From Deltaproteobacteria bacterium (GTDB lineage: Bacteria; Myxococcota_A; Polyangia; Haliangiales; Haliangiaceae), in assembly GCA_021413675.1 (NCBI GenBank), contig JAIOQA010000409.1, positions 29,981 to 93,980 on the forward strand: a stretch of 64,000 nucleotides of DNA, in the 5' to 3' direction. The notes below the pieces were generated by a model. The model saw nothing but the letters and a program-made list of their open reading frames with translations, searched no databases and was not told the DNA's origin. Each line of letters opens with the position of its first letter. Position 1 is the first letter of the stretch. Positions 57,705 to 64,000 of this stretch are shown piece after piece. Both the position numbers and the translations under genes were made by a program.

Positions 57705-58453
57705 CCTTCAAGCTCCTCACGCTGCGCGTGCGCCAGGATCAGGGCGAGCAGTTCATCAAGGACCTGCGCGCCGCGCGCCCCGCCGGGTTCCGCGGCCTGC
57801 CGGTCATCGACACGACGCCGTGCGCGACCGGCTGCGACGCCTGCGTGACCGCGTGCCCGACCGCGGCGATCACCGCCGCGCCGCTCGCGCTCGATCTCGG
57901 CGCATGCGTGTTCTGCGGCGAGTGCGCCCGGGTCTGCCCGGCGCACAAGATCGCGATGACCACCGAGGTCGCGATGGCGTCCTCCGCGCGCGCGGAGCTC
58001 GTCGTGCACGAGGGGCCCGCGCGTCGCCCACCGATCGACGTCGCCGCGGCGATCCGCAAGGCCTTCGGACGCTCGCTCAAGCTGCGCCAGGTCTCGGCCG
58101 GCGGCTGCAACGCCTGCGAGCTCGAGCTCAACGCGCTGGCCAACGTCAACTTCGACGCCCAGCGCCACGGCATCGAGTGGGTCGCGTCGCCGCGGCACGC
58201 CGACGGGCTGGTGCTCACCGGGCCGCTGACGAAGAACATGCAGGACGCGGTGCAGCTCGCGTGGGACGCGATGCCCGATCCGAAGTTCCTGGTGGCGGTC
58301 GGGGCCTGCGCGATCTCCGGCGGGCTGTACCGCGACGCGCCCGGGCTGGCGCGCGACTTCCTCGCGAAGGTGGGACCGCTGGTGTTCGTGCCGGGTTGCC
58401 CGCCGCACCCGCTGACCGTGGCGCAGGCGCTGCTCGACGTGATGGGCCGATAG
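57701..58453 (+). CDS. Ferredoxin-NuoB/HyfI fusion subunit of Ehr complex
   Basis: A 250-residue fusion. Residues 35-85 are a two-cluster ferredoxin (HyfH-like): CATGCDACVTACP and CVFCGECARVCP, the first with a Cys-x3-Cys spacing. Residues 125-250 are the NuoB/HyfI small subunit, with Cys136, Cys139 (GGCNACELEL), Cys203 (GACAISGG) and Cys233 (PGCPPHP) as ligands of the proximal 4Fe-4S cluster. So the electron path is intact while the large subunit has lost its metal. GTG start overlaps the previous stop; this is the last gene of the chain. Confidence 0.9.
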   Translation: MTFKLLTLRVRQDQGEQFIKDLRAARPAGFRGLPVIDTTPCATGCDACVTACPTAAITAAPLALDLGACVFCGECARVCPAHKIAMTTEVAMASSARAELVVHEGPARRPPIDVAAAIRKAFGRSLKLRQVSAGGCNACELELNALANVNFDAQRHGIEWVASPRHADGLVLTGPLTKNMQDAVQLAWDAMPDPKFLVAVGACAISGGLYRDAPGLARDFLAKVGPLVFVPGCPPHPLTVAQALLDVMGR

Positions 58454-58624
58454 CGTCGCGGCTGCCAGATCGGCACGCGGCCAGGCATTCCCGCGATCGC
58501 GCCGCGGCGTGCGCGGATCACGTCCAGTTGTTGCCATCTGTTGCGCCGAGCAACGCGCGGGCGCCGCGCGCGCTCCTACCGGCATGCGTCGGGGTCATCC
58601 CCGCCAGACCGCAAGGAGTCCGCG

Positions 58625-59095
58625 ATGAAGTCCATGTCCCCTGCCTCCCATGCCAGGCGCCGCGCGCACGCCGCGTGGGCGGATCCCGATGACGAGGTCA
58701 CCAGCGAGCTTCACCTGCTCGCCGCGCTGCGCCTGTCGCCGATCGCGGTGGTCGACGAGCGCGCGACGATCGACGAGCTGCGCGCGATCTTCGTCGCCGA
58801 GCGCGTGCCCGCGATCGCGGTCGTCGATGCCGACCGCGGGCTGCGCGGCCTGGTCACGCGCACCGACGTGCTGCGCGCCCCCGACGACGCGGCGACCACC
58901 GCCGCCGAGATCATGTCCGGGTTCGTGTTCGTGCTCGCGCAGGACGCGACCGTCGAGTGCGCCGCCGCGCTGATGGCGATCGAGGATGTCGGCCAGGTCG
59001 TGGTCACCGACGAGCGCGGCGAGCTCGCCGGCGTGGTGTCGGCGCTCGACATCGCGCGGCACGTCGCGATCGTCGCGGGCTACCTCGCGGCGTAG
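58625..59095 (+). CDS. CBS-domain pair protein
   Basis: A 156-residue protein made of two CBS domains. The first has SPIAVVDERATIDELRAIFV, then VPAIAVVDADRGLRGLVTRT and DVLRAP. The second has AQDATVECAAALMAIEDVGQ and VVVTDERGELAGVVSALDIA. CBS pairs bind adenine nucleotides and act as energy or redox sensors. AAGGAG (58613-58618) fixes the ATG at 58625. It follows the Ehr operon by 171 bases on the same strand and may be a related regulator, but has its own ribosome-binding site. Confidence 0.85.
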   Translation: MKSMSPASHARRRAHAAWADPDDEVTSELHLLAALRLSPIAVVDERATIDELRAIFVAERVPAIAVVDADRGLRGLVTRTDVLRAPDDAATTAAEIMSGFVFVLAQDATVECAAALMAIEDVGQVVVTDERGELAGVVSALDIARHVAIVAGYLAA

Positions 59096-59102
59096 CGCAC
59101 GG

Positions 59103-59525
59103 TCAGGCCGGGTCCTTCGCGAACCGGTCGACGAGCATCGACAGCATCCAGGTCCAGCCATCGGCGTGCTGCCGCCCCTTCGCGTCGTCGGGGACACCGG
59201 CGTGGACCAGCGTGAGGTCGGTGCCGCCGTCGCGCGGCGTCAGCGTGATCGTCACCGTCGACTCGAGGCCCTGGGTCGACTCCGACATCCACGTGTACGC
59301 GATCGTCCGCGGACGCTCGAGCGTGACGAAGCGACCGTAGTGCGCCCAGGTGCGGCCCTCGTGCGCCACGGCGAAGTAGAACAGCCCGTCGACGCGGACG
59401 TCGATGAGCAGGCGCGCGACGCCGAACCACGGGCCGCCCGGGCTCGCCGGATCGGTCCAGAGATCGTACAGGCGCTCGGCGGAGGCGCGGATCACGCGCG
59501 AGACGGTGACGTCGATGGTGTTCAC
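59103..59525 (-). CDS. SRPBCC (AHSA1-type) protein
   Basis: A 140-residue START/AHSA1-like ligand-binding protein. It starts TVSRVIRASAERLYDLWTDP, the family opening, followed by GRFVTLERPRTIAYTWMSE and TPRDGGTDLTLVHAGVPDD, and ends in the long helix GWTWMLSMLVDRF. It is translated from a GTG overlapping the stop of the ArsR-type regulator. This regulator-AHSA1 pairing is a common bacterial arrangement whose ligands are mostly unknown. Confidence 0.9.
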   Translation of the reverse strand: MNTIDVTVSRVIRASAERLYDLWTDPASPGGPWFGVARLLIDVRVDGLFYFAVAHEGRTWAHYGRFVTLERPRTIAYTWMSESTQGLESTVTITLTPRDGGTDLTLVHAGVPDDAKGRQHADGWTWMLSMLVDRFAKDPA

Positions 59526-59860
59526 GGTGACTCCTCGGGGTTGAGGGCGATGAACGCCTCGAGTCGATCGAGGCGTTCGTTCCAGTAGCGCTCGAAGCGC
59601 GCGCCGTACTGCGCGACCGCGCGGAGCGGCGCGGCGTCGAGCTCGAGGGTGTGCTCGCGACCCTGCTGGCTGCGGCGGACCAGGCCGGCGCGCTCGAGCA
59701 CCTTGACGTGCTTCGAGACCGCCGCGAGCGACATCGCGAACGGCGCAGCGACGTCGGAGATCCGCGCGGGACCGCGCGTCAGGCGATCGAGGATCGCTCG
59801 GCGAGTCGGATCCGACAGCGCCGAGAACACGCCATCTAGCTGTTCATGGATACTTTGCAC
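59522..59860 (-). CDS. ArsR-family transcriptional regulator
   Basis: A 112-residue winged-helix repressor of the ArsR/SdpR type: VFSALSDPTRRAILDRLTRG, ISDVAAPFAMSLAAVSKHVK and VLERAGLVRRSQQGREHTLE. There is no cysteine-based metal site. It probably represses itself and the coupled AHSA1 gene through the inverted repeat at 59870-59885. The start is a GTG at 59860. Confidence 0.9.
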   Translation of the reverse strand: MQSIHEQLDGVFSALSDPTRRAILDRLTRGPARISDVAAPFAMSLAAVSKHVKVLERAGLVRRSQQGREHTLELDAAPLRAVAQYGARFERYWNERLDRLEAFIALNPEESP

Positions 59861-59869
59861 AACCGATTA

Positions 59870-59885
59870 GTTGAATATCATCAAC
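59870..59885. promoter_or_regulatory. Inverted repeat, probable ArsR-type operator
   Basis: GTTGA-N6-TCAAC directly upstream of the ArsR-family start (59860) and over its likely promoter (ACTAAT at 59871-59866 on the minus strand). It is AT-rich against the background. Confidence 0.5.
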
Positions 59886-59973
59886 GCCTGGCCGAGGCAA
59901 GGCCGGCTTGACGCGGCGAGGTCCGCGGAGGGCTGTCCAGCCGGCATCACGCGCCAGCGCAGGCCGGTCGCGC

Positions 59974-59979
59974 TAGGTT
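59974..59979 (+). promoter_or_regulatory. Putative -10 box of SDR gene, leaderless type
   Basis: TAGGTT ends six bases before the ATG at 59986, with no Shine-Dalgarno. Confidence 0.5.
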
Positions 59980-59985
59980 GTCGCG

Positions 59986-60834
59986 ATGTCGAACGTCGCG
60001 CTCGTCACCGGCGCCAACCAGGGCCTCGGCTATGCGCTCGTCGCGGGGCTGGGCCGCGCGCTCCCCGCAGGCAGCACGGTCTACCTGGGTGCGCGCGATC
60101 CGGCGCGCGGCGCGGCGGCGGTCGAGGCGTTGCGGACCGAGGGGCTCGCGCCCGAGCTGCTGGTCGTCGACGTCACCGACGATGCGAGCGTCGCGGCGGC
60201 CGCGGCGCTGATCCGCGCACGCCACGGAGGCATCGACGTCGTGATCTCGAACGCCGCCGCGCGGATGACGCGGGCGGCGACACCGGCGAGCGAGGTGCGC
60301 ACCTTCGTCGACACCAACAACCACGGTACCCACCGCGTGCTCCGCGCGTTCGCGCCGCTCTTGCGCGACGGGGCGCGCCTGCTGGTGGTGGCGTCGAGCT
60401 TCGGCTCGCTGAACCGGCTCGCACCATCGCTGCACCATCACTTCGACGTCTCGACCCGCACGCTCGACGACATCGCGCGCGTCATGGACGACTACGCCGC
60501 GCTGGTCGAGGCTGGCCGCGCCGAGGAGGTCGGGTGGCCGGCGTGGATCAACGTCGCGTCCAAGGTCGCGCAGGTCGCGTCGACGAAGATCCTCGCGCGG
60601 GACCTGCGGGATGACGCGGAGGCGCGCGATCTCCTGTTCGATGCGGTGTGCCCCGGGCTGGTCGACACCGAGGCATCGCGGCCCTGGTTCGCCGACATGT
60701 CCGCGGCGCAGACGCCCGAGGTGGCCGCGCGCGACGTCGTGTGGCTCGCCACCTTGCCGCGCGGCACGCGCGCGCCCTACGGCGAGCTCGTCCGCCACCG
60801 CGCGATCCTGCCCTGGACCGCGCCGGGGGCATGA
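59986..60834 (+). CDS. SDR-family protein (carbonyl-reductase-like) lacking the catalytic Tyr
   Basis: A 282-residue short-chain dehydrogenase/reductase resembling carbonyl reductase 1. The NAD(P)-binding TGANQGLGYAL, VDVTDDAS, ISNAAARM and LLVVASSFGSL (Ser138) segments are normal. At the YxxxK site it reads WINVASKVAQV: Lys193 is present but position 189 is Asn rather than Tyr. It may be inactive as a dehydrogenase, or catalysis may differ. The next gene starts one base after its stop. Confidence 0.82.
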   Translation: MSNVALVTGANQGLGYALVAGLGRALPAGSTVYLGARDPARGAAAVEALRTEGLAPELLVVDVTDDASVAAAAALIRARHGGIDVVISNAAARMTRAATPASEVRTFVDTNNHGTHRVLRAFAPLLRDGARLLVVASSFGSLNRLAPSLHHHFDVSTRTLDDIARVMDDYAALVEAGRAEEVGWPAWINVASKVAQVASTKILARDLRDDAEARDLLFDAVCPGLVDTEASRPWFADMSAAQTPEVAARDVVWLATLPRGTRAPYGELVRHRAILPWTAPGA

Positions 60835-60835
60835 C

Positions 60836-61168
60836 ATGGCCCTCGACTGTCAGACGTGCGGCGCGTGCTGCGTGAACCTCCCCTCCAACCAGGCCGAGGG
60901 CTTCACGACCTGGGTCGAGATCGAGCCCGACGCGCGGCTGCTCACCCGCCGCGATCTCGTGCGCAAGCTGGTCACCTACGACGCCGACGGCGTGCCGCAC
61001 CTGCGCATCTCCGCCGACGGCCGCTGCCTCGCGTTGCGCGGCGCGATCGGCGGGCGCGTGCGGTGCGACGCGTACCACGATCGACCGGCGCCGTGCCGGC
61101 GCGTCCAGCCCGGTGATGGCTGGTGCCTGCGCTACCGCCGCGAGCACGGCCTCGACCCGGCGCGGTGA
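60836..61168 (+). CDS. YkgJ-family cysteine-cluster protein
   Basis: A 110-residue protein with the YkgJ (zinc- or iron-chelating) pattern: DCQTCGACCVNLP at the start, GRCLAL in the middle, and CDAYHDRPAPCRRVQPGDGWC. Such proteins coordinate a metal with about eight cysteines. The function is unknown in most bacteria. Its ATG lies one base after the SDR stop, so the two are cotranscribed. Confidence 0.85.
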   Translation: MALDCQTCGACCVNLPSNQAEGFTTWVEIEPDARLLTRRDLVRKLVTYDADGVPHLRISADGRCLALRGAIGGRVRCDAYHDRPAPCRRVQPGDGWCLRYRREHGLDPAR

Positions 61169-61181
61169 CCGCACGGCCGTT

Positions 61182-62630
61182 CTAGCGGGGCGGCTGGCGG
61201 GGCGGCTCGACGAGCCAGACCGCGCCGTCGTACCCGGCGCCGGCGAGCGCACCGCGGGCGGTGAACGCGACCGTGGTGACGAAGTCGGCGGCGGTCCACG
61301 ACGCGATCGGCTCGGTGCCGCGCCAGCAGCGCACGCGATCGTCCTCGGATGCCGACGCCCAGGTGCCGTCGGGGCCGATCGCGAGCGCCGTGACGATCGC
61401 GTCGTGCGCACGGAGCCGATCGATCGGCGCGCCATCCGCCGCGAGGCGCGTCACGCCGCCGTCGGCGTCGCCGACGAGGAGCTCGCCAGGCGCCGCGCGG
61501 GCGAGCGCGCGCAGCCGGCGATCGAGCACGGCGAGCGTGCGCGGTTCGCCACGGCGATCGATCGCCACCACGCGGCCGTCGTCGCCGCACGTGCGCAGCC
61601 CGTCGGGCGCGGCGACGATCGCCCAGGCCCAGCCGAGATGGGCGGCCGTGGTCCAGCGCCGCGCGCCGCGGGCGTCGAAGGCGATCACCTCGCCGCGCGC
61701 CGATGCGACCGCGACGCCGTCCTCGAATGGGGCGAGCCCCAGCACGGCGCCCAGGTCATCCGCGATCCGGTGAGGGCCATCGCCGTCGATCACGACCAGC
61801 TCGCCGCCGCGGGTGCCGCACCAAAGGCGATCGTCGGCGGCCTCGCACAGCGCCGTGACCGAGCTGCCGGCGACCGCGTGGACCTCCGGCGTCTCGCGCC
61901 ACACCCGGACGTGGCCGTCGCGTCCGGCGCTGGCGAGCGTGCCGTCGCGCCGCGCGATCACCTGCCAGACGTAGCCGCGGTGATGACCGAGCACGTCGCG
62001 CGGCACGCGCCCGGCGGCGGCGCTGGCGGCGATCGGCGCGCCGCGGCGGTACATCACGTCGGTCCGCAGCACCCGCTTGGTGCCGCCGGTGACCGCCTCG
62101 CCGTCGTGCCAGGCGCGATGATCGAAGACGATCGCGGTGCCGAGCGCGGGCCCGATCGACGCCAGCACGTCGACGCCGGTGCGATCGGCGTAGAACCGCG
62201 TGTGCCCGCCGGTGAAGCCGTCGCCGTCGTCGAGGTAGATCTGTAGCGTGAGCCAGGACCGCAGCTCGTCGCTCGCGACGTGGGCGCCGTCGCGGTGGAT
62301 ACAGAAGGCCTGGCCGCCGCGATAGCGACAGGCGCGGAACCGGCGGTTGAGGCCGACCAGCTCCCAGGCATGGCCGTCCTCGCGCAGCTCGCGCGGCAAG
62401 CGATCGCCGAGCGCCGCGAACAGCGCGCCCGCGAGCGCGTCGTCATCGAACACCTGGCGATCGTTGTCGCGATAGTCGGCGGGGTACGACGCGCCGGTCG
62501 CGTCGAAGCCGCGGCGCTCGATCGCGTCGACGAGCGCCGCACAGCCCCGAGCGTCGAGCGCGTCGGGGACGCGCAACCCGACCGGGCCGCCAGCGGGGAG
62601 AAACGGGACCGCGTCAGCCGTTGCGTGCAT
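61182..62630 (-). CDS. 2OG-Fe(II) oxygenase fused to a WD40 beta-propeller
   Basis: A 482-residue fusion. Residues 20-200 are a prolyl-hydroxylase-like 2-oxoglutarate oxygenase: His-x-Asp in FCIHRDGAHVAS, distal His in FDHRAWHDGEAV, and Arg in TKRVLRTDVMYR. GGQAFCI and TLQIYLDDGDGFTGG lie between. Residues 210-480 are six to seven WD40-type blades, such as TLASAGRDGHVRVWRE and TWASASEDDRVRCWRG. The propeller would bind a protein partner or substrate for hydroxylation. I do not recall this fusion as a named family. GGAG precedes the ATG. It overlaps the transporter gene by 17 bases. Confidence 0.85.
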   Translation of the reverse strand: MHATADAVPFLPAGGPVGLRVPDALDARGCAALVDAIERRGFDATGASYPADYRDNDRQVFDDDALAGALFAALGDRLPRELREDGHAWELVGLNRRFRACRYRGGQAFCIHRDGAHVASDELRSWLTLQIYLDDGDGFTGGHTRFYADRTGVDVLASIGPALGTAIVFDHRAWHDGEAVTGGTKRVLRTDVMYRRGAPIAASAAAGRVPRDVLGHHRGYVWQVIARRDGTLASAGRDGHVRVWRETPEVHAVAGSSVTALCEAADDRLWCGTRGGELVVIDGDGPHRIADDLGAVLGLAPFEDGVAVASARGEVIAFDARGARRWTTAAHLGWAWAIVAAPDGLRTCGDDGRVVAIDRRGEPRTLAVLDRRLRALARAAPGELLVGDADGGVTRLAADGAPIDRLRAHDAIVTALAIGPDGTWASASEDDRVRCWRGTEPIASWTAADFVTTVAFTARGALAGAGYDGAVWLVEPPRQPPR

Positions 62631-63873
62631 CGCGAGCTCCTTCGTCGATCAACGGGTGGGTGTGGGGAAACACGAGCGCGACCGCGCCGATCGCGCCGAG
62701 ACAGAGCACCGTCGCGAGGGTGAAGTGCGCGGCGTAGCCGAGCGCCTCGGCCGACACCCCGCTGAGCGCGGCGGCGCCGCCGGTCGCGATCACCACCGCG
62801 CTGGCCTGCACCGTGTAGTCCGTGGCGCTCTCGCCAGCGCGGCTCCAGTCCATCATGCAGGTGAACAGCGCCGCGGTCGCCATGCCGCTGGCGAAGTGCT
62901 CGACGCCGCACAGCGCGTACAGCGCGACCCGATCGGGCGAGCCGAGCGCGAGCACCGCGTAGCCGGCGACCGTCGCGGCCTGGGCCGCGCCGAAGCCGAG
63001 CAGCGCCCGCTGCCGCCCCAGCCGGTTGACCAGCGCGCCGCCCGCCAGCGCGCCCAGCATGCCGGCGACGAAGCCGACCGTGCCGAGCAGCCAGCCGACG
63101 TCACCGAGCGACAGCCCCGCGTCGTGCAGGTACGGCCGCAGCATGCCGGTCGCGAACGCCTCGCCGGCCTTGTAGATCGCGAGCAGCGCGATCACGTGCC
63201 ACGCGCCGGGTCGGTGCAGGAAGTGGCGCGCGGACGGCGCGGTCGCGACGCGCGCGATCGTCGGTGGCTCGGTCGCGCGCAGCACCGGCACGCTCGCGAG
63301 CGCCGTGAGCACGGCCATCGCGAGGAACGTGCCGCGCGCGCCGAGCTGCGCGTGGAGGATCAGCAGCACGCCGCCACCGACGATCATGCCGACCCGGTAG
63401 CCCGCGACCTGCAGGCCGTTGGCGAAGCCGCGCTCGTCGGGGCCGAGCATCTCCACCGCCAGGCCGTCGGTCGCGATGTCCTGGGTCGCGGCGATGACGT
63501 TCAGCGCGAACACCGCGGTCATCAGCACCGGCATCGAGCTGGTGCCGCCAGGGACGACCGCGAGCGCCAGCAGCGCCACCGTCGCCGCCAGCTGCATCGC
63601 GAGGATCCAGGAGCGCCGACGCCCGATGCGCGGCCACCAGTGGCGCTCGACCACCGGCGCCCAGAGGAACTTGAGCGCCCAGGGGATCGCGAGCAGCGAC
63701 GACAGCCCCACCGCGGTCAGCGAGTAGTTGCGGTCGCGCAGGAGCAGCGGCAGCGCCTGGGTGAAGAACCCGAACGGCAGCCCCTGCGCGAAGTACAGCG
63801 AGCCCAGCAGCCCGAGCCGCGCGAGGGTCTGGCGGTCGGCGGCGCGGCCAATGGCGTCGCGCCGCGTGGTCAC
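62614..63873 (-). CDS. MFS transporter, AmpG-like
   Basis: A 419-residue permease with 12 hydrophobic helices. It resembles AmpG/PAT-family transporters: GLLGSLYFAQGLPFGFFTQA, IPWALKFLWAPVVERHWWPR, ATQDIATDGLAVEMLGPDER and FANGLQVAGYRVGMIVGGG are the family hallmarks. AmpG imports muropeptides during wall recycling. Others of this group carry acetyl-CoA or siderophores, so the cargo is open. The start is a GTG at 63873 that overlaps the stop of another minus-strand frame. Confidence 0.85.
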   Translation of the reverse strand: MTTRRDAIGRAADRQTLARLGLLGSLYFAQGLPFGFFTQALPLLLRDRNYSLTAVGLSSLLAIPWALKFLWAPVVERHWWPRIGRRRSWILAMQLAATVALLALAVVPGGTSSMPVLMTAVFALNVIAATQDIATDGLAVEMLGPDERGFANGLQVAGYRVGMIVGGGVLLILHAQLGARGTFLAMAVLTALASVPVLRATEPPTIARVATAPSARHFLHRPGAWHVIALLAIYKAGEAFATGMLRPYLHDAGLSLGDVGWLLGTVGFVAGMLGALAGGALVNRLGRQRALLGFGAAQAATVAGYAVLALGSPDRVALYALCGVEHFASGMATAALFTCMMDWSRAGESATDYTVQASAVVIATGGAAALSGVSAEALGYAAHFTLATVLCLGAIGAVALVFPHTHPLIDEGARDARNG

Positions 63874-64000
63874 GAGCGCACGGGACGCGGGCGCGAGGCC
63901 CGCGCGCGCGGGGCCGGGGCGACGCGCACCGGCGCGGCCGGCGCGACAGCGCGAGCCCGTGACGAGGGTGCGGCGGCGCGCGCGGACGTCGCCGGCGCCG
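63870..64000 (-). CDS. C-terminal tail of an Ala/Pro/Arg-rich protein (partial)
   Basis: A frame open from the window edge ends at TGA (63872-63870), overlapping the GTG of the transporter by four bases, the standard coupling here. The 42 visible residues are disordered-looking (ARAVAPAAPVRVAPAPRARA then SRPRPVRS). The overlap is the main support. In such GC-rich DNA an open frame of this length alone means little. Confidence 0.35.
   Translation of the reverse strand, partial: APATSARAAAPSSRARAVAPAAPVRVAPAPRARASRPRPVRS

Noticed and set aside
50936..58453. Active NiFe hydrogenase-4 / formate hydrogenlyase
   Set aside because: The large subunit lacks the four cysteine ligands and there are no maturation genes, so the Ehr reading is better despite fdhD elsewhere in the window.

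Overview
This is very GC-rich DNA with dense, mostly short-spaced genes. The organism is probably a myxobacterium (Myxococcota, perhaps near Haliangium/Kofleria). The reasons are the many lipoproteins with Asp/Ala/Pro-rich linkers after the lipobox, a DUF4388-type protein, sigma-54 activators (one with an FHA domain), stand-alone Ser/Thr kinases, and large surface proteins built from carboxypeptidase-regulatory-like repeats. This placement is inference. I see no rRNA, tRNA, CRISPR array or transposase.

Layout. 1-269: nothing convincing. 270-6325: an ExbD/TolR-like lipoprotein, an FMN reductase, peroxiredoxin Bcp, an MBL-fold hydrolase, MsrA and a MAPEG protein (a redox/repair group). These are followed by a stand-alone PheS-like ligase whose leader can fold into a compact three-way junction, and a small lipoprotein. 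6326-22147: surface and secreted proteins: a ceramidase-like lipoprotein, three large repeat proteins (two in tandem with C-terminal PDZ domains) and a sulfatase-fold lipoprotein. A proline-catabolism aldehyde dehydrogenase interrupted by one amber codon lies among them. 22256-24502: FdhD and an HD-domain phosphohydrolase. 24505-26222: an AT-richer island with one kinase/zinc-ribbon gene, bounded by an exact 18-bp direct repeat whose left copy covers the stop codon of the HD gene.

26504-35795: small membrane and secreted proteins, a 2OG-Fe(II) oxygenase, glutamate-cysteine ligase and orotate phosphoribosyltransferase. 35827-44457: a giant DUF4388/coiled-coil protein divergent from an FHA-GAF-sigma54 activator, then a kinase next to a photoactive-yellow-protein-like PAS-V4R protein. 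44588-49039: two nucleotidyltransferases, then a divergent isochorismatase / FadR-type regulator + GlcD-like oxidase locus with a TTGT-N3-ACAA operator. 49050-58453: a methyltransferase plus sensorless sigma-54 activator, divergent from seven genes chained by 4-bp overlaps. These encode an energy-converting-hydrogenase-related complex whose large subunit has lost the NiFe ligands; a -24/-12 promoter and a 17-bp palindrome lie in front. 58625-64000: a CBS protein, ArsR + SRPBCC pair, SDR, Cys-cluster protein, a 2OG-oxygenase/WD40 fusion, an MFS transporter and the tail of one more gene.

A signal that runs across the window: many first genes of transcription units have a TAnnnT hexamer ending 5-9 bases before the start codon and no Shine-Dalgarno, as expected for leaderless mRNAs. 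I used this to choose several starts. Genes inside operons instead use GTGA/ATGA overlaps or clear AGGAG-type sites.
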